DNA of 50,446 bases from Cloacimonetes bacterium SCGC AAA252-N17. Its GTDB lineage: Bacteria > Cloacimonadota > Cloacimonadia > JGIOTU-2. The DNA is taken from contig ASNI01000014.1 of the NCBI GenBank assembly GCA_000404785.1, forward strand, positions 1-50,446. The letters run 5' to 3'. The translations under genes and the position numbers were made by a program. This document shows, piece by piece, positions 1 to 7,657 of the stretch (positions within the stretch are counted from its first letter, which is position 1; every line of letters starts with the position of its first letter). The notes under the pieces were generated by a model, which searched no databases, was not told where the DNA came from, and worked only from the letters and a program-made list of their open reading frames with translations.

Positions 1-1
1 T

Positions 2-109
2 ATATCACACTTCAAAATCCAAAATCCAGATATTTATGCTTTGTTGAAAGATGAAGTACAAAAACATACCGCTAATCCCCCAACTGGGGTTTTTAAAGTG
101 AACTCATGA
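2..109 (+). CDS. possible C-terminal end of a protein cut by the left edge
   Basis: Frame 2 is open from the left edge to a TGA at 107-109, about 35 codons, ending ...PPTGVFKVNS. The codons look protein-like and nothing else is coded here, but no family can be named from so short a tail. A run of five C, a short loop and GGGG followed by five T (77-94) lies within its last codons and could be a weak terminator-like hairpin instead. The true start lies outside the window. Confidence 0.25.
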   Translation: MSHFKIQNPDIYALLKDEVQKHTANPPTGVFKVNS

Positions 110-144
110 AATTATTCATATTATAAATGTAACTCATTCAGCTT

Positions 145-198
145 TATTTCCTGTCAAGAAGTTTGCCCTCCTGTTTACAATTAATCAAGGAAATTTAT
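145..198 (+). repeat. 54-bp direct repeat, left copy
   Basis: This 54-bp sequence occurs again at 2339-2392 in the same orientation with a single mismatch (T at 185, C at 2379). Identity stops sharply at both ends. Its ends are themselves inverted (ATTTCCT near the start, AGGAAAT near the end). The two copies bracket the whole decayed integron, so they may be the scars of its insertion or duplication, or the sites of a deletion. Confidence 0.9.
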
Positions 199-213
199 AG
201 GGATACAATTACT

Positions 214-248
214 GTAAATTCCGTGCCAAATGTAAAAACAGAATTTAC
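214..248. repeat. short inverted repeat in a gene-free stretch
   Basis: GTAAATTC at 214-221 and GAATTTAC at 241-248 form a perfect 8-bp inverted repeat around a 19-base loop. I see no gene between 110 and 490; besides this hairpin the stretch holds the left 54-bp repeat and two attC-type sites. Confidence 0.4.
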
Positions 249-356
249 GCTGAGGTTTTAGTTAATGATACAATTTCAAAAGCAAACATTTTTTATCGCT
301 TCTGTTTTGTCATTAACATTTAATTTGTAGAAATAAAAACCTGGACTAATGTTCTC

Positions 357-395
357 GCACTGCCACGCTGTCAGGTGTGGAGTGCTTTGTTATCG
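357..395 (-). other. degenerate third attC-like hairpin
   Basis: GCACTgCCAC (357-366) and GTGGAGTGC (377-385) pair over nine bases with one unpaired G, the extrahelical base typical of attC stems. GTTATCG at 389-395 resembles a core box on one side. No matching core box is visible on the other side, so this looks like a broken recombination site left of the last intact cassette. Confidence 0.4.
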
Positions 396-434
396 GTTGG
401 ACTTTGAAGATTATTCACCCTTTTTTATCTTTTT

Positions 435-511
435 CTCTAACGACGGAGCTCAAATTTCGTTGCGACAGTGGAGCACCGATAATCTGAAGCTCATGGTTTG
501 ACTCGTTCGGT
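435..511 (-). other. integron attC site ending the second cassette
   Basis: On the plus strand CTCTAAC (435-441) and GTTCGGT (505-511) are the two outer core boxes, close to the RYYYAAC / GTTRRRY consensus, 77 bp end to end. Between them GAGCTCAAATTTCG pairs with CGATAATCTGAAGCTC: the arms match except for two unpaired bases and one mismatch. Such extrahelical bases mark the strand used for recombination in attC sites. The site overlaps the last codons of the 184-residue cassette gene. Confidence 0.75.
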
Positions 512-1045
512 CATTTTACTGCGATAGGCCTTGGAATTGCATTGAAACACAAGAACTGCGTACGCCACGCAGCATACAAATTCGGCGATGTGAACAGCCA
601 AGGACGGCGGCCACCATTTGAAGGCAAGCCATGTTATACCACAGAAGATCAGAATACCGGGCAAAGCTGTCAAGTAGATCCCGACATGAACAATGCCAAG
701 AGGATGTCCAGCCTCATGCCAGATCTTTCCTGACTCCCACAAGAACACGACATCATCCTCTCCCAGTCTTGCGCGCAGCTTCTTGGCGATAACTTCGCAG
801 TAGGTGCCTATGGTGTTGCATGTCGCTCCTTGAAACAGCATCACCATTGTTGAGAGAAACATGAGAGATGGAATTACATAAAGAAATTTGACGTTTTTGA
901 GAAAGCCGCTGAATGAAACAACCGCAGCAATCATCACCACGCCTGTCTGAAAGCTTGCGCTTATCATGCTGAGTGTGTTGCGGATTTCCGCTCGCATTTC
1001 TGCATACTCGCCAAGCAGAGCTTGGGTGACTTTATCTTCTTTCAT
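491..1045 (-). CDS. integron cassette gene: four-helix membrane protein, function unknown
   Basis: A 184-residue protein with a soluble charged N-terminus and about four hydrophobic helices (roughly residues 33-50, 54-74, 120-143 and 150-168). I recognise no family. The ATG at 1045 lies about 20 bases after the GTTCGGC box of the upstream attC, as usual for a cassette gene. Only a weak purine-rich sequence precedes it, so translation may be coupled to, or read through from, the first cassette. The 3' end lies inside the next attC (435-511). Base composition is visibly more GC-rich than the surrounding AT-rich chromosome, which fits an acquired cassette. The reading frame is intact, so the product could still be made. 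Confidence 0.75.
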   Translation of the reverse strand: MKEDKVTQALLGEYAEMRAEIRNTLSMISASFQTGVVMIAAVVSFSGFLKNVKFLYVIPSLMFLSTMVMLFQGATCNTIGTYCEVIAKKLRARLGEDDVVFLWESGKIWHEAGHPLGIVHVGIYLTALPGILIFCGITWLAFKWWPPSLAVHIAEFVCCVAYAVLVFQCNSKAYRSKMTERVKP

Positions 1046-1061
1046 TCTTCACCAATCCATT

Positions 1062-1141
1062 GCCGAACGATCAGCCTGACACGCAAGCAATAGCCGCGTC
1101 CGCGTGGCTATTGCTTGTCGCTGTCCACGCTTTTGTTAGGG
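1062..1141 (-). other. integron attC site between the two cassettes
   Basis: Core boxes GCCGAAC (1062-1068) and GTTAGGG (1135-1141) bound an 80-bp element. CAAGCAATAGCC (1084-1095) and GGCTATTGCTTG (1106-1117) are a perfect 12-bp inverted repeat. The stem continues outward as CG and then GACA pairing with the opposite arm, with one G and one A left unpaired on one side. A long imperfect stem with two extrahelical bases between conserved boxes is the signature of attC. The stop codon of the first cassette gene lies in the stem. Confidence 0.85.
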
Positions 1142-1935
1142 GATTCTTCATCAATCGGGTTGATTCCTTTGGGAACTCTTCGACCGGAAAGGAAGGCCAG
1201 GAGGCCCAGCACGGAGATGAGCACCAATGGCACACCCATGGCGATCAATGGACGAGCTGACGAGTCGCAAATGCCCCCGATAATCAAACCAAGACCGAGA
1301 ACAAGATATACGGAGACAGCGATGACCTTGAACGAGCGTGACAGCATCACGCTTGCTATTCTCCTGACAAACCGTTGGTCGGGTGTTGGGGAGTTCTGCC
1401 GCAGTGGATTGTGAGCTCCTTTGATTCGTCCCTCAACCCACACCCTCGTTTTTTCCTTGCCATTGTGGACAATTTGAACTAGAGCACCGTCACCACGATC
1501 AAGAAAATCGAAGCTAACGGGCACAGTTGTGGGAGCATTGTCGTGTTTCTGCGGTTCGCCGATTTTGAATTGATTGGCTATGTCGATACGCTTCAGGATT
1601 GTTGCATTCAGCACCTCCACACCTTCATCAACAACGATAGCCAGGGGCTTGGCTTCCGCAATATCCTGACGAGCGATGGTCTCGGTTCCGTGATTCCAGA
1701 ACGCGACTTTTGCCACCGTGATGACTTCTTGTACGGCTCCATTGAATTGCACGGACAGGCCGGGCAATAAGGGGGCACTGTTCTCGATAATGCTCTGCCT
1801 TGTCACGCTGTAGCACGGAGTCTTGTCACGGCGAGACTTCCTGTAGAAAATAAAGGCCGCGACAAGGCTGGAAGTAGCAACGGCAAGGCTTGTCAGCGCA
1901 AACCATGTATTGGCTGTAATGGTTTCGATTGTCAT
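1108..1935 (-). CDS. integron cassette gene: membrane-anchored protein, function unknown
   Basis: A 275-residue protein with one N-terminal hydrophobic helix (about residues 9-30), a soluble middle of some 170 residues, and two C-terminal helices (about residues 199-221 and 229-247) followed by a charged tail. No family is recognised. The ATG at 1935 follows GGGAG, which overlaps the GTTAGGG box (1952-1946) where the cassette joins the integron, so cassette start, ribosome site and gene start are tightly packed as in typical cassettes. The gene ends inside attC 1062-1141. Its composition is more GC-rich than the flanks. The frame is intact. It is first after the presumed attI, the position normally best expressed from a cassette promoter. 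Confidence 0.75.
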   Translation of the reverse strand: MTIETITANTWFALTSLAVATSSLVAAFIFYRKSRRDKTPCYSVTRQSIIENSAPLLPGLSVQFNGAVQEVITVAKVAFWNHGTETIARQDIAEAKPLAIVVDEGVEVLNATILKRIDIANQFKIGEPQKHDNAPTTVPVSFDFLDRGDGALVQIVHNGKEKTRVWVEGRIKGAHNPLRQNSPTPDQRFVRRIASVMLSRSFKVIAVSVYLVLGLGLIIGGICDSSARPLIAMGVPLVLISVLGLLAFLSGRRVPKGINPIDEESPNKSVDSDKQ

Positions 1936-1945
1936 CTATTACTCT

Positions 1946-2110
1946 CCCTAACATAAGATTAGGTGTACTAATGGAAATATAAAATGTTGCTTTCCATGAC
2001 TACCTAATATCATGTTGCTAAATTTTGTTAATTGATTATTATTATTTAATTTATGCATTATTCTTTCCTTTTTTATACTTAGTTTCTGTTGCTCAAATGA
2101 GCAAGCTAAA
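1946..2110 (-). promoter_or_regulatory. presumed attI / cassette-promoter region
   Basis: The gap between the integrase remnant and the first cassette has no gene. On the minus strand it ends in GTTAGGG (1952-1946), the first cassette boundary. A possible cassette promoter reads TTAACA (2031-2026), a 16-base spacer and TATTAG (2009-2004). Just after the integrase stop, TTGCTC-AAAT-GAGCAA (about 2090-2105) forms a small hairpin. Calling this attI rests on position, not on a recognised motif. Confidence 0.45.
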
Positions 2111-2305
2111 CTAAAAATCTGCAGGACTTCTTACGCCTTGTCCTCCTTTTTTAATCACATGTGTAGAAATCATTGTTGTCTCCACATTTTTATGACCTAA
2201 TAATTCTTGAATATATCTGAGATCAGTTCCATGCTCTAAAAGATGTGTTGCAAAGCTATATCGTAATGTGCGAATATTTGTCTTATTTCTTTCTCCGGTT
2301 TTCAT
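2111..2305 (-). pseudogene. integron-integrase-like tyrosine recombinase, C-terminal remnant
   Basis: Sixty-four codons match the C-terminal catalytic end of IntI/XerCD-type tyrosine recombinases: TLRYSFATHLL, then DLRYIQELLGHK, then TTMISTHV and the tail GGQGVRSPADF, which is characteristic of integron integrases. Family members have HTLRHSFATHLL and TTMIYTHV. Here the HxxR histidine is R, and the tyrosine nucleophile is S (codon TCT where TAT is expected), so it cannot cut DNA. The N-terminal part with the first catalytic arginine is missing: upstream in frame there is soon a stop, and the 54-bp repeat begins 33 bases away. It runs in the same direction as the cassettes, with the cassettes beyond its 3' end, opposite to the class 1 layout. 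Confidence 0.85.
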
Positions 2306-2338
2306 GATTATCCTGTGTATTTTTTTTGTTTAGTTTTG

Positions 2339-2392
2339 TATTTCCTGTCAAGAAGTTTGCCCTCCTGTTTACAATTAACCAAGGAAATTTAT
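2339..2392 (+). repeat. 54-bp direct repeat, right copy
   Basis: Matches 145-198 at 53 of 54 positions. This copy sits where the missing 5' part of the integrase gene would be expected, so it marks the right breakpoint of the integron remnant. Confidence 0.9.
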
Positions 2393-2427
2393 TGAATTTT
2401 ACTTGTCTTCCGGAGAATATGTATGAG

Positions 2428-2886
2428 TTAATCTTTATTTGTTATAGCTTGAACAAATTCCTGGGTAGTTCTGACAACCCTTTTTGCAAGCGAATCATTC
2501 AAAGAAGCGCATATCTTTGCACAAATCGACACATCATCCTTTAGGAGTTGGAGAAGATCATAATAGGGAAAACGGGCGATCTCGACATTTTCAAGAGCTT
2601 TCACATAGGCAGTTCGCTGAACAGGTATAATGAAATTTATCTCACCAAAGGTTTCACCGGTGAAGAGCGTCGTTATATGCTGTTCTTTCTTTTCTTCATC
2701 AAGACAGCATATAGAGACTGAGCCCTTCTTTATCACAAAAATATCACGATTTTTATCCCGTTCTTCAAGAATAAAAGAACCGGATTTATAGGATTCTTTT
2801 TTTGCGAGTTTTTCGAGCTTTTTCAATTCATGAGCATTAAGATACTTTAGAAGTTCATTGTCGTTCTCTCGTATGAAAATATTCAT
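2428..2886 (-). CDS. cyclic-nucleotide-binding domain protein without DNA-binding domain
   Basis: A 152-residue protein made almost wholly of one CRP-type cyclic-nucleotide-binding fold: a helical start, the beta-roll with GSFILEERDKNRDIFVIKKGSV, the phosphate-binding cassette GETFGEI...QRTAYVKA (about residues 91-111), and the hinge helix. It stops there: no helix-turn-helix follows, so it is unlikely to be a transcription factor itself. The R of the cassette is kept, so nucleotide binding is plausible. It is the last gene after the ABC transporter and lipoprotein on this strand, separated from the lipoprotein by a terminator-like hairpin. No clear ribosome site precedes the ATG. Possible role: a small sensor acting on another protein; this is inference. 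Confidence 0.75.
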   Translation of the reverse strand: MNIFIRENDNELLKYLNAHELKKLEKLAKKESYKSGSFILEERDKNRDIFVIKKGSVSICCLDEEKKEQHITTLFTGETFGEINFIIPVQRTAYVKALENVEIARFPYYDLLQLLKDDVSICAKICASLNDSLAKRVVRTTQEFVQAITNKD

Positions 2887-3037
2887 GTATTAGTCACTTA
2901 ATTCTATAATTCTATTATATTTTGGCAAAATAATTTTTAGCAACTAACAAGCACTAACAATAACGAACTTTTATATTTTTTGTTAGATTTTGTTCGTTGC
3001 TAATCTTTTTGGTCTCCATCTATCCAAGTTAGGTTGT

Positions 3038-3074
3038 TGAAAAGAAAGGGGACTGTGTGATATCGCAATCCCCT
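3038..3074 (-). terminator. Rho-independent terminator after the lipoprotein gene
   Basis: On the minus strand AGGGGA (3074-3069) pairs with TCCCCT (3052-3047), with extra pairs inside, followed by TTTCTTTTC (3046-3038). It lies just after the stop codon at 3083. Confidence 0.6.
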
Positions 3075-3082
3075 CATAATAT

Positions 3083-3883
3083 TTATTTGAAACTATTAAC
3101 GATCTGGGTGGAGAGTTTATTTAATTCCTGTACTTGAAGTTTTGAATAAGTTTTATCTTCTGAGGAATAGATAATATCCTTAATTCTGCTCACATCCATA
3201 ATTGCATTCTGATAATACTGCTCACCAAGTAATTCCTGATCAGAAATGTTCGGCAGGTCGTGAAGCAGCGCATTAACGACAGATTTATTCGCAAGTATTG
3301 AAGTGATCTGAGGATTGGTGAAATTATTCATGATGAGAAAGGAGGCATTTTCCAGTCCTCGGATCCATCCACCAAATTGGATCAGAATAACGGAATCAAA
3401 ATTATCAAGATGATAAAGTTCATCAGTCACATCGCTTTCATAATCCTCGATCTTCGTTTCAACTTTCTGCCAGTCATTATCGTCGAGAAGGATTTTGAGC
3501 GAGTCAGATAATTTGAGAAATTCATCGCTGACATTCAGTATCTCAGCATAATGCACCAATTCTTTGGTGATATTAAGGAGCATGTCTTTGTTCTTAGCTT
3601 TTACAGCAATAAGCGCATCTGCAACACCGGCACCCAGATCAAAGGAAACCTGGGGAAGTGTTTTCGGTTCAGGTTTGATCCTGCCCTTCAACACACTATT
3701 AAAGCTCACGCCTTCAAGTGTCGTGAGATCTTCCAATATCATGGAAAGTGGAACATGCTGAGTGTGATAGATTTTTACGATCACTTCACCTTCACGCTGC
3801 TCCTGCTTCGGCGTTTTCTCTTTTTTTGTACAGCCGATTATTGCAACAAGTACAATGAGCACAATACAAATTAATTTTTTCAT
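3083..3883 (-). CDS. exported lipoprotein, function unknown
   Basis: About 266 residues. I chose the ATG at 3883 rather than an ATG seven codons upstream, because GGAGGA stands four bases before it and the product then begins with a clean lipoprotein signal (MKKLICIVLIVLVAIIGC, lipobox AIIGC, so C18 would be lipidated). The rest is mainly helical and acidic with no recognised domain; it mentions no catalytic motif. It follows the large ABC transporter by about 100 bp on the same strand and could be its periplasmic or membrane-tethered companion, but that rests only on position. A downstream hairpin closes the unit. Confidence 0.75.
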   Translation of the reverse strand: MKKLICIVLIVLVAIIGCTKKEKTPKQEQREGEVIVKIYHTQHVPLSMILEDLTTLEGVSFNSVLKGRIKPEPKTLPQVSFDLGAGVADALIAVKAKNKDMLLNITKELVHYAEILNVSDEFLKLSDSLKILLDDNDWQKVETKIEDYESDVTDELYHLDNFDSVILIQFGGWIRGLENASFLIMNNFTNPQITSILANKSVVNALLHDLPNISDQELLGEQYYQNAIMDVSRIKDIIYSSEDKTYSKLQVQELNKLSTQIVNSFK

Positions 3884-3980
3884 TCGTCCTCCAAAATCAT
3901 ACAATAAAATTAATTGCTTCTGTTTTATAAATTGGAAATATCAAATAATTACTGTCAACAATTCTGAAGAAATGCACCAA

Positions 3981-6900
3981 TTATTTGAACTTGAACCTGA
4001 TGATGATGTAGGTCAGAATGTTGATTAAAAAACTGTAAAGAAGGGCAATTACAACATTTATATTATATGTATTATAGATTTTACCAAAGAAAATCTTTTT
4101 GCTGCTCAGGAAATGATTTTTCGGATCATTCAGGAATCTGCCGTCAATTCGAGAAACCGCAATGTTGATGTCTTCATTAATATAATTATCAGGATTGTTG
4201 TTGAATAACAGTTTAGCTTTTCTTTCACGCACATATTTTATTTCCTGGTTGAATTCAGAAATGGAAATCTCCTTGTCGGATTTTTGCTGATACAGTACAT
4301 TTTCGCGGTTATTGAGGTTTCCAAGCTTTCTTTTATAGAAATTTAATTTTGCCTGTGCTGTAAAAAGTCCTTCAAAAAGCCATCTCGACGGCATAATATG
4401 GCAAAATTCAGGTATGACTGATTCTGGATTTACTTTTGCAACTCTGTTCATTTTTTCAAACTCGATAACAGCACCAGCGAATATCATTTGTGGGATAAGT
4501 ACAATGGGAAGGATATTGATCATTGCTTTTATATCCTTTATCAATGCAGATGCAAGAAGTCCAAGTGAGAAACCAATAACAGCAGAAAGAATCAAGTAAC
4601 CCACATAGACAAAAAATACACCGCTAATTTCAAGAATAACACTGGAAATTGCGAAATATATCACCGCTTGAAAGAACGCAAAAATAGCGAGTGTGAGATT
4701 TTTTACCAGAATGAAAAGCCCGCATTTAATACGCAATTTTTTCTCACGGATGAGAATACGTTTCTCAGAAATAATTTCATCAAGACTATTTGAAAGCCCA
4801 AGAAAGATGAACACGATGATCGAGATGAATATGAAGATTTTCATGTTCACATTTGCGGCAAATGAGTAGCTCTGTCCGGGCGGAGAATATCGCAAAACAA
4901 ATGATATGAGTATCGCAAGAAAGGGAGCTGCAATAAAAGTAACAATAAGGTTCGTTTTGTTTTTTAATTTATTCAAAACATTGCGCGCAAATAGGAAGTA
5001 GAATTGAGAAAAATATTCACGAATGGAAGTTCGCTTATGTGAGATAGTTTTTTTACTAACAGGTTCCTTTTCTTCCTCTGATTTATCCTGCATTTTTCTT
5101 TTCATCAGCTCAAAAAGCTGGTATTTTTCAAACTTTGCTTTCCAGTAATTGGGAGGAAATTTCCTGAGCTCTTCACGAGCTCCTTCAATTGAGTTTGAAC
5201 GCTTATAAACAGGATTTCCTTCTGAATCTAGAAGAGGGTACTGTAAGATGTCAAAAAGATATTCCGCCATTTTCAGCTCTTTTTTCCTCAATAGATTTCC
5301 CAAGCCATAGCTGATCTTCTCGAGCTCATCATTAAAATAGCTGAACACCTCTTCAGTATTCCCAAAGAACACTTCTGTGCCCTGTTGGTCAATTAAGAGC
5401 ACCTTGTCGAATTTCTGGAAAATATCAGGATTGGGTTGATGGATTGTGGCAATGATGATCTTTCCCTGCTCCTTGAGCTCATTGAGGATATCTGTAATTT
5501 TTTCGGAATCCTTTGAAGAGAGCCCTGAAGTAGGTTCATCCAAAATTATAATAAGCGGTTCAGCAAGAAGCTCAAGAGCAATGTTGAGACGTTTGCGTTC
5601 TCCACCACTGAGTTTCTTATCCATGATCGACCCGACCACGAGGTCTCTTTTCTCGGACAATCCGATTTGCATGAGAATATTGTCGATCTTCTTCTTAAGC
5701 TCCCTGGCATCCCTGATATGAGGAAGCCGAAGCTTGCCGCAATAAAAGAGGTTTTCATACACAGTTAGATTATTGAAAAGCAGGTCGTCTTGAGGTACAT
5801 AACCGATATATTTCTGGAAATAGGAATAATTCTTAAAAAAATCAAAATCATTTATAAAGATGGAGGCAGTATCGGGAATGATCTCACCTATCAGGCATTT
5901 TAACAGTGTTGTTTTACCACTTCCGCTTGGTCCGAGAATAGAGAGAAATTCACCGCGCTTTACATAAAAATTTATCTCATCCAGCGCAACCTTATTGTCA
6001 TCTTTGAAGATGTAATGAAGGTTGTTTACCTCCATTTTGATAACTTCCAGTTCGACCTTGTTAATATCAAAGAATTTATTGAAACGGATCGTTGTTTTAC
6101 CGATTGTAACCACATCCTTTGAAAGCTCAAATGCTTCTTCTTTCTCAAGAGGTTGATGATTAAGATATATTTGAGGTGTTTTTATCAGAGGTGAGATCAC
6201 ATGTTTGTCGTCCTTTTGAGAAATTCTAAGAAGTGCATGAGGAGATTTATGTTTATTCATCCGGAAAAAGTCTTCGTAACTTTCAAGAAAGAGTGTGTCA
6301 AAGCGCCGTTCGTCTCGTGCAAAGGTTAGTTTTTCCGTCAGGATATCCAGCGAAGAGAGCTTGATAACATCATTAATAATCAAGCGATCTGTAATCATAA
6401 ATTCATAGGTCGAACCTTTAGTGAGGAGAGTCTCATCCTGCATGATCTTTCCGTCGAAAATCTCGATCTTAAGTTTATTTTTATCCTGTTTGAAATCGAC
6501 ACCAAAGCTCTCTTTTGTGTATTTGATAACTTTTGCCACTTCCTCGACTTTATTATGATAGAGCTTCAAAATATCATGATAGGAAATTTCTGTAGCATTA
6601 TTCCCAGTGTGGTTTTTCAGAATGATGGTTTCGTCTTTTTTAAGTTTGAAGAGCACATTTTTCTTTAGCGACTGCGAGCCGATCCTGTACATGTCATCAA
6701 CATAACTTCCCACAAGAATTAGGTCTTCGATAATCAAAATTATGATCTTGTAAGGTGTATGATTTTCATCTCTGAGTAGAATATCGCAATCGGTACTTTC
6801 TCCAAGCAGAAGAAAATTCATGAAGAGGTTTTTTTCGATATTGAGCAGGAATTCCTGCAAACTGATCTCGATAAAGTCTTTCTCTTCTTCAATGACCTCA

Positions 6901-7280
6901 ATGATCTGTGAATAAAGCCGGATGTCTATTTCCAGCAATTCAACAACTTCCAGAATATCCAATCTGTCCATCACAGAGAAATCATCACTGATATGTGCAA
7001 TGAGCAGCAGGTTCATCAGCAGTGTTATCTTGTCCGGAAAACGCAGATCGTTTTTGATAATACTGATCGCTTGTTTGAGAGGGAGGGGATTTTCGATCAG
7101 GCGCTGAATATGATGAATGTGAATTTCTTCCTGCTGGAATGTGGTTTTGATAATGTTGTATATTTTTTCTATATCATTCTTGGAAAGCTCCTTTTTGTTA
7201 AAAAGGATAAGAGTAAGATATAATGCGACGACTGCGTTGATAATATCGTCGATATTTTTTACAGGGGCTTTTTTCATCAT
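3981..7280 (-). CDS. large ABCG-like ABC transporter with TerB-like and FHA-like regulatory N-terminus
   Basis: A 1099-residue half-transporter. Residues about 1-140 are helical and resemble TerB-type domains. About 150-400 hold beta-rich segments resembling FHA folds; these two assignments are tentative. The ABC domain is certain: Walker A GPSGSGKTT (about residue 448), Q-loop YVPQDD, signature LSGGERKRLN (about 556), Walker B LIIILDEPTSG (about 578) and H-loop TIHQP. A linker then leads to a membrane domain with about six helices in the C-terminal 330 residues, interrupted by a long charged loop near residues 980-1060. The order ATPase-then-membrane is that of the ABCG/white and ABC-2 export type. 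AAGGAA precedes the ATG at 7280. The substrate cannot be told. An exporter gated by phospho-protein binding is the attractive reading. Confidence 0.85.
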   Translation of the reverse strand: MMKKAPVKNIDDIINAVVALYLTLILFNKKELSKNDIEKIYNIIKTTFQQEEIHIHHIQRLIENPLPLKQAISIIKNDLRFPDKITLLMNLLLIAHISDDFSVMDRLDILEVVELLEIDIRLYSQIIEVIEEEKDFIEISLQEFLLNIEKNLFMNFLLLGESTDCDILLRDENHTPYKIIILIIEDLILVGSYVDDMYRIGSQSLKKNVLFKLKKDETIILKNHTGNNATEISYHDILKLYHNKVEEVAKVIKYTKESFGVDFKQDKNKLKIEIFDGKIMQDETLLTKGSTYEFMITDRLIINDVIKLSSLDILTEKLTFARDERRFDTLFLESYEDFFRMNKHKSPHALLRISQKDDKHVISPLIKTPQIYLNHQPLEKEEAFELSKDVVTIGKTTIRFNKFFDINKVELEVIKMEVNNLHYIFKDDNKVALDEINFYVKRGEFLSILGPSGSGKTTLLKCLIGEIIPDTASIFINDFDFFKNYSYFQKYIGYVPQDDLLFNNLTVYENLFYCGKLRLPHIRDARELKKKIDNILMQIGLSEKRDLVVGSIMDKKLSGGERKRLNIALELLAEPLIIILDEPTSGLSSKDSEKITDILNELKEQGKIIIATIHQPNPDIFQKFDKVLLIDQQGTEVFFGNTEEVFSYFNDELEKISYGLGNLLRKKELKMAEYLFDILQYPLLDSEGNPVYKRSNSIEGAREELRKFPPNYWKAKFEKYQLFELMKRKMQDKSEEEKEPVSKKTISHKRTSIREYFSQFYFLFARNVLNKLKNKTNLIVTFIAAPFLAILISFVLRYSPPGQSYSFAANVNMKIFIFISIIVFIFLGLSNSLDEIISEKRILIREKKLRIKCGLFILVKNLTLAIFAFFQAVIYFAISSVILEISGVFFVYVGYLILSAVIGFSLGLLASALIKDIKAMINILPIVLIPQMIFAGAVIEFEKMNRVAKVNPESVIPEFCHIMPSRWLFEGLFTAQAKLNFYKRKLGNLNNRENVLYQQKSDKEISISEFNQEIKYVRERKAKLLFNNNPDNYINEDINIAVSRIDGRFLNDPKNHFLSSKKIFFGKIYNTYNINVVIALLYSFLINILTYIIIRFKFK

Positions 7281-7657
7281 AGAATTTCCTTATCGAAGCT
7301 GCGGATTTTTTCTTTCACAACTGCTTGGTAGGGGAGGGCGTTTTAAATGTCAAATTTTTCGGGATTATTACCAAAAAGCATGTCATTCCCTCGAAGCTTG
7401 TCCGCCAGCTGGCGGAGAGGGAATCCAGATTTTGATTATAATAAAACGAATTTGAAAACACGACTCAGCTTGCCAAGATGAGTCGGGATGAAATAACCCG
7501 AGTCGTTCCCTTCATGACCGACTCGTATGGTTGCTGGATAAAAACCTTGCCACTATTCGCAAGTTTCACAAATAAACATGTCTGCCCACCAGCAGAAACT
7601 TTCGCAAAGAAAAATGGACAAAAAAAATAGAACTTGCATTTACAGCGATAGAGGTTT
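7281..7657. other. gene-free gap with a palindromic repeat
   Basis: No convincing gene is present between the divergent transporter and exported-protein genes. The main content is the nested palindrome at 7385-7424. Promoters for both flanking genes must lie here, but I cannot point to clear -35/-10 boxes. Confidence 0.5.
7385..7424. repeat. nested palindrome with TCCGCCAGCTGGCGGA core
   Basis: TCCGCCAGCTGGCGGA at 7401-7416 is a perfect 16-bp palindrome, framed by ATTCCCTC (7385-7392) and GAGGGAAT (7417-7424). The same 16-mer recurs at 42431-42446 inside a truncated IS copy. It behaves like a dispersed REP-type module. Confidence 0.8.

Larger units (their letters stand above)
389..2305 (-). 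mobile_element. relic reverse-oriented chromosomal integron with two cassettes
   Basis: Reading the minus strand: dead integrase end (2305-2111), presumed attI (2110-1946), cassette 1 (1951 to about 1068, 275-residue protein), attC, cassette 2 (about 1067 to 441, 184-residue protein), attC, and a broken attC-like hairpin at 357-395. Cassettes that follow the integrase 3' end in the same orientation are known from a minority of integrons, for example in spirochaetes. The array is fixed in place unless an integrase acts from elsewhere. It is bracketed by the 54-bp direct repeats. Confidence 0.75.

Noticed and set aside
77..94. Terminator at the left edge
   Set aside because: The stem is only four to five G-C pairs and lies within a possible reading frame; too weak to call.
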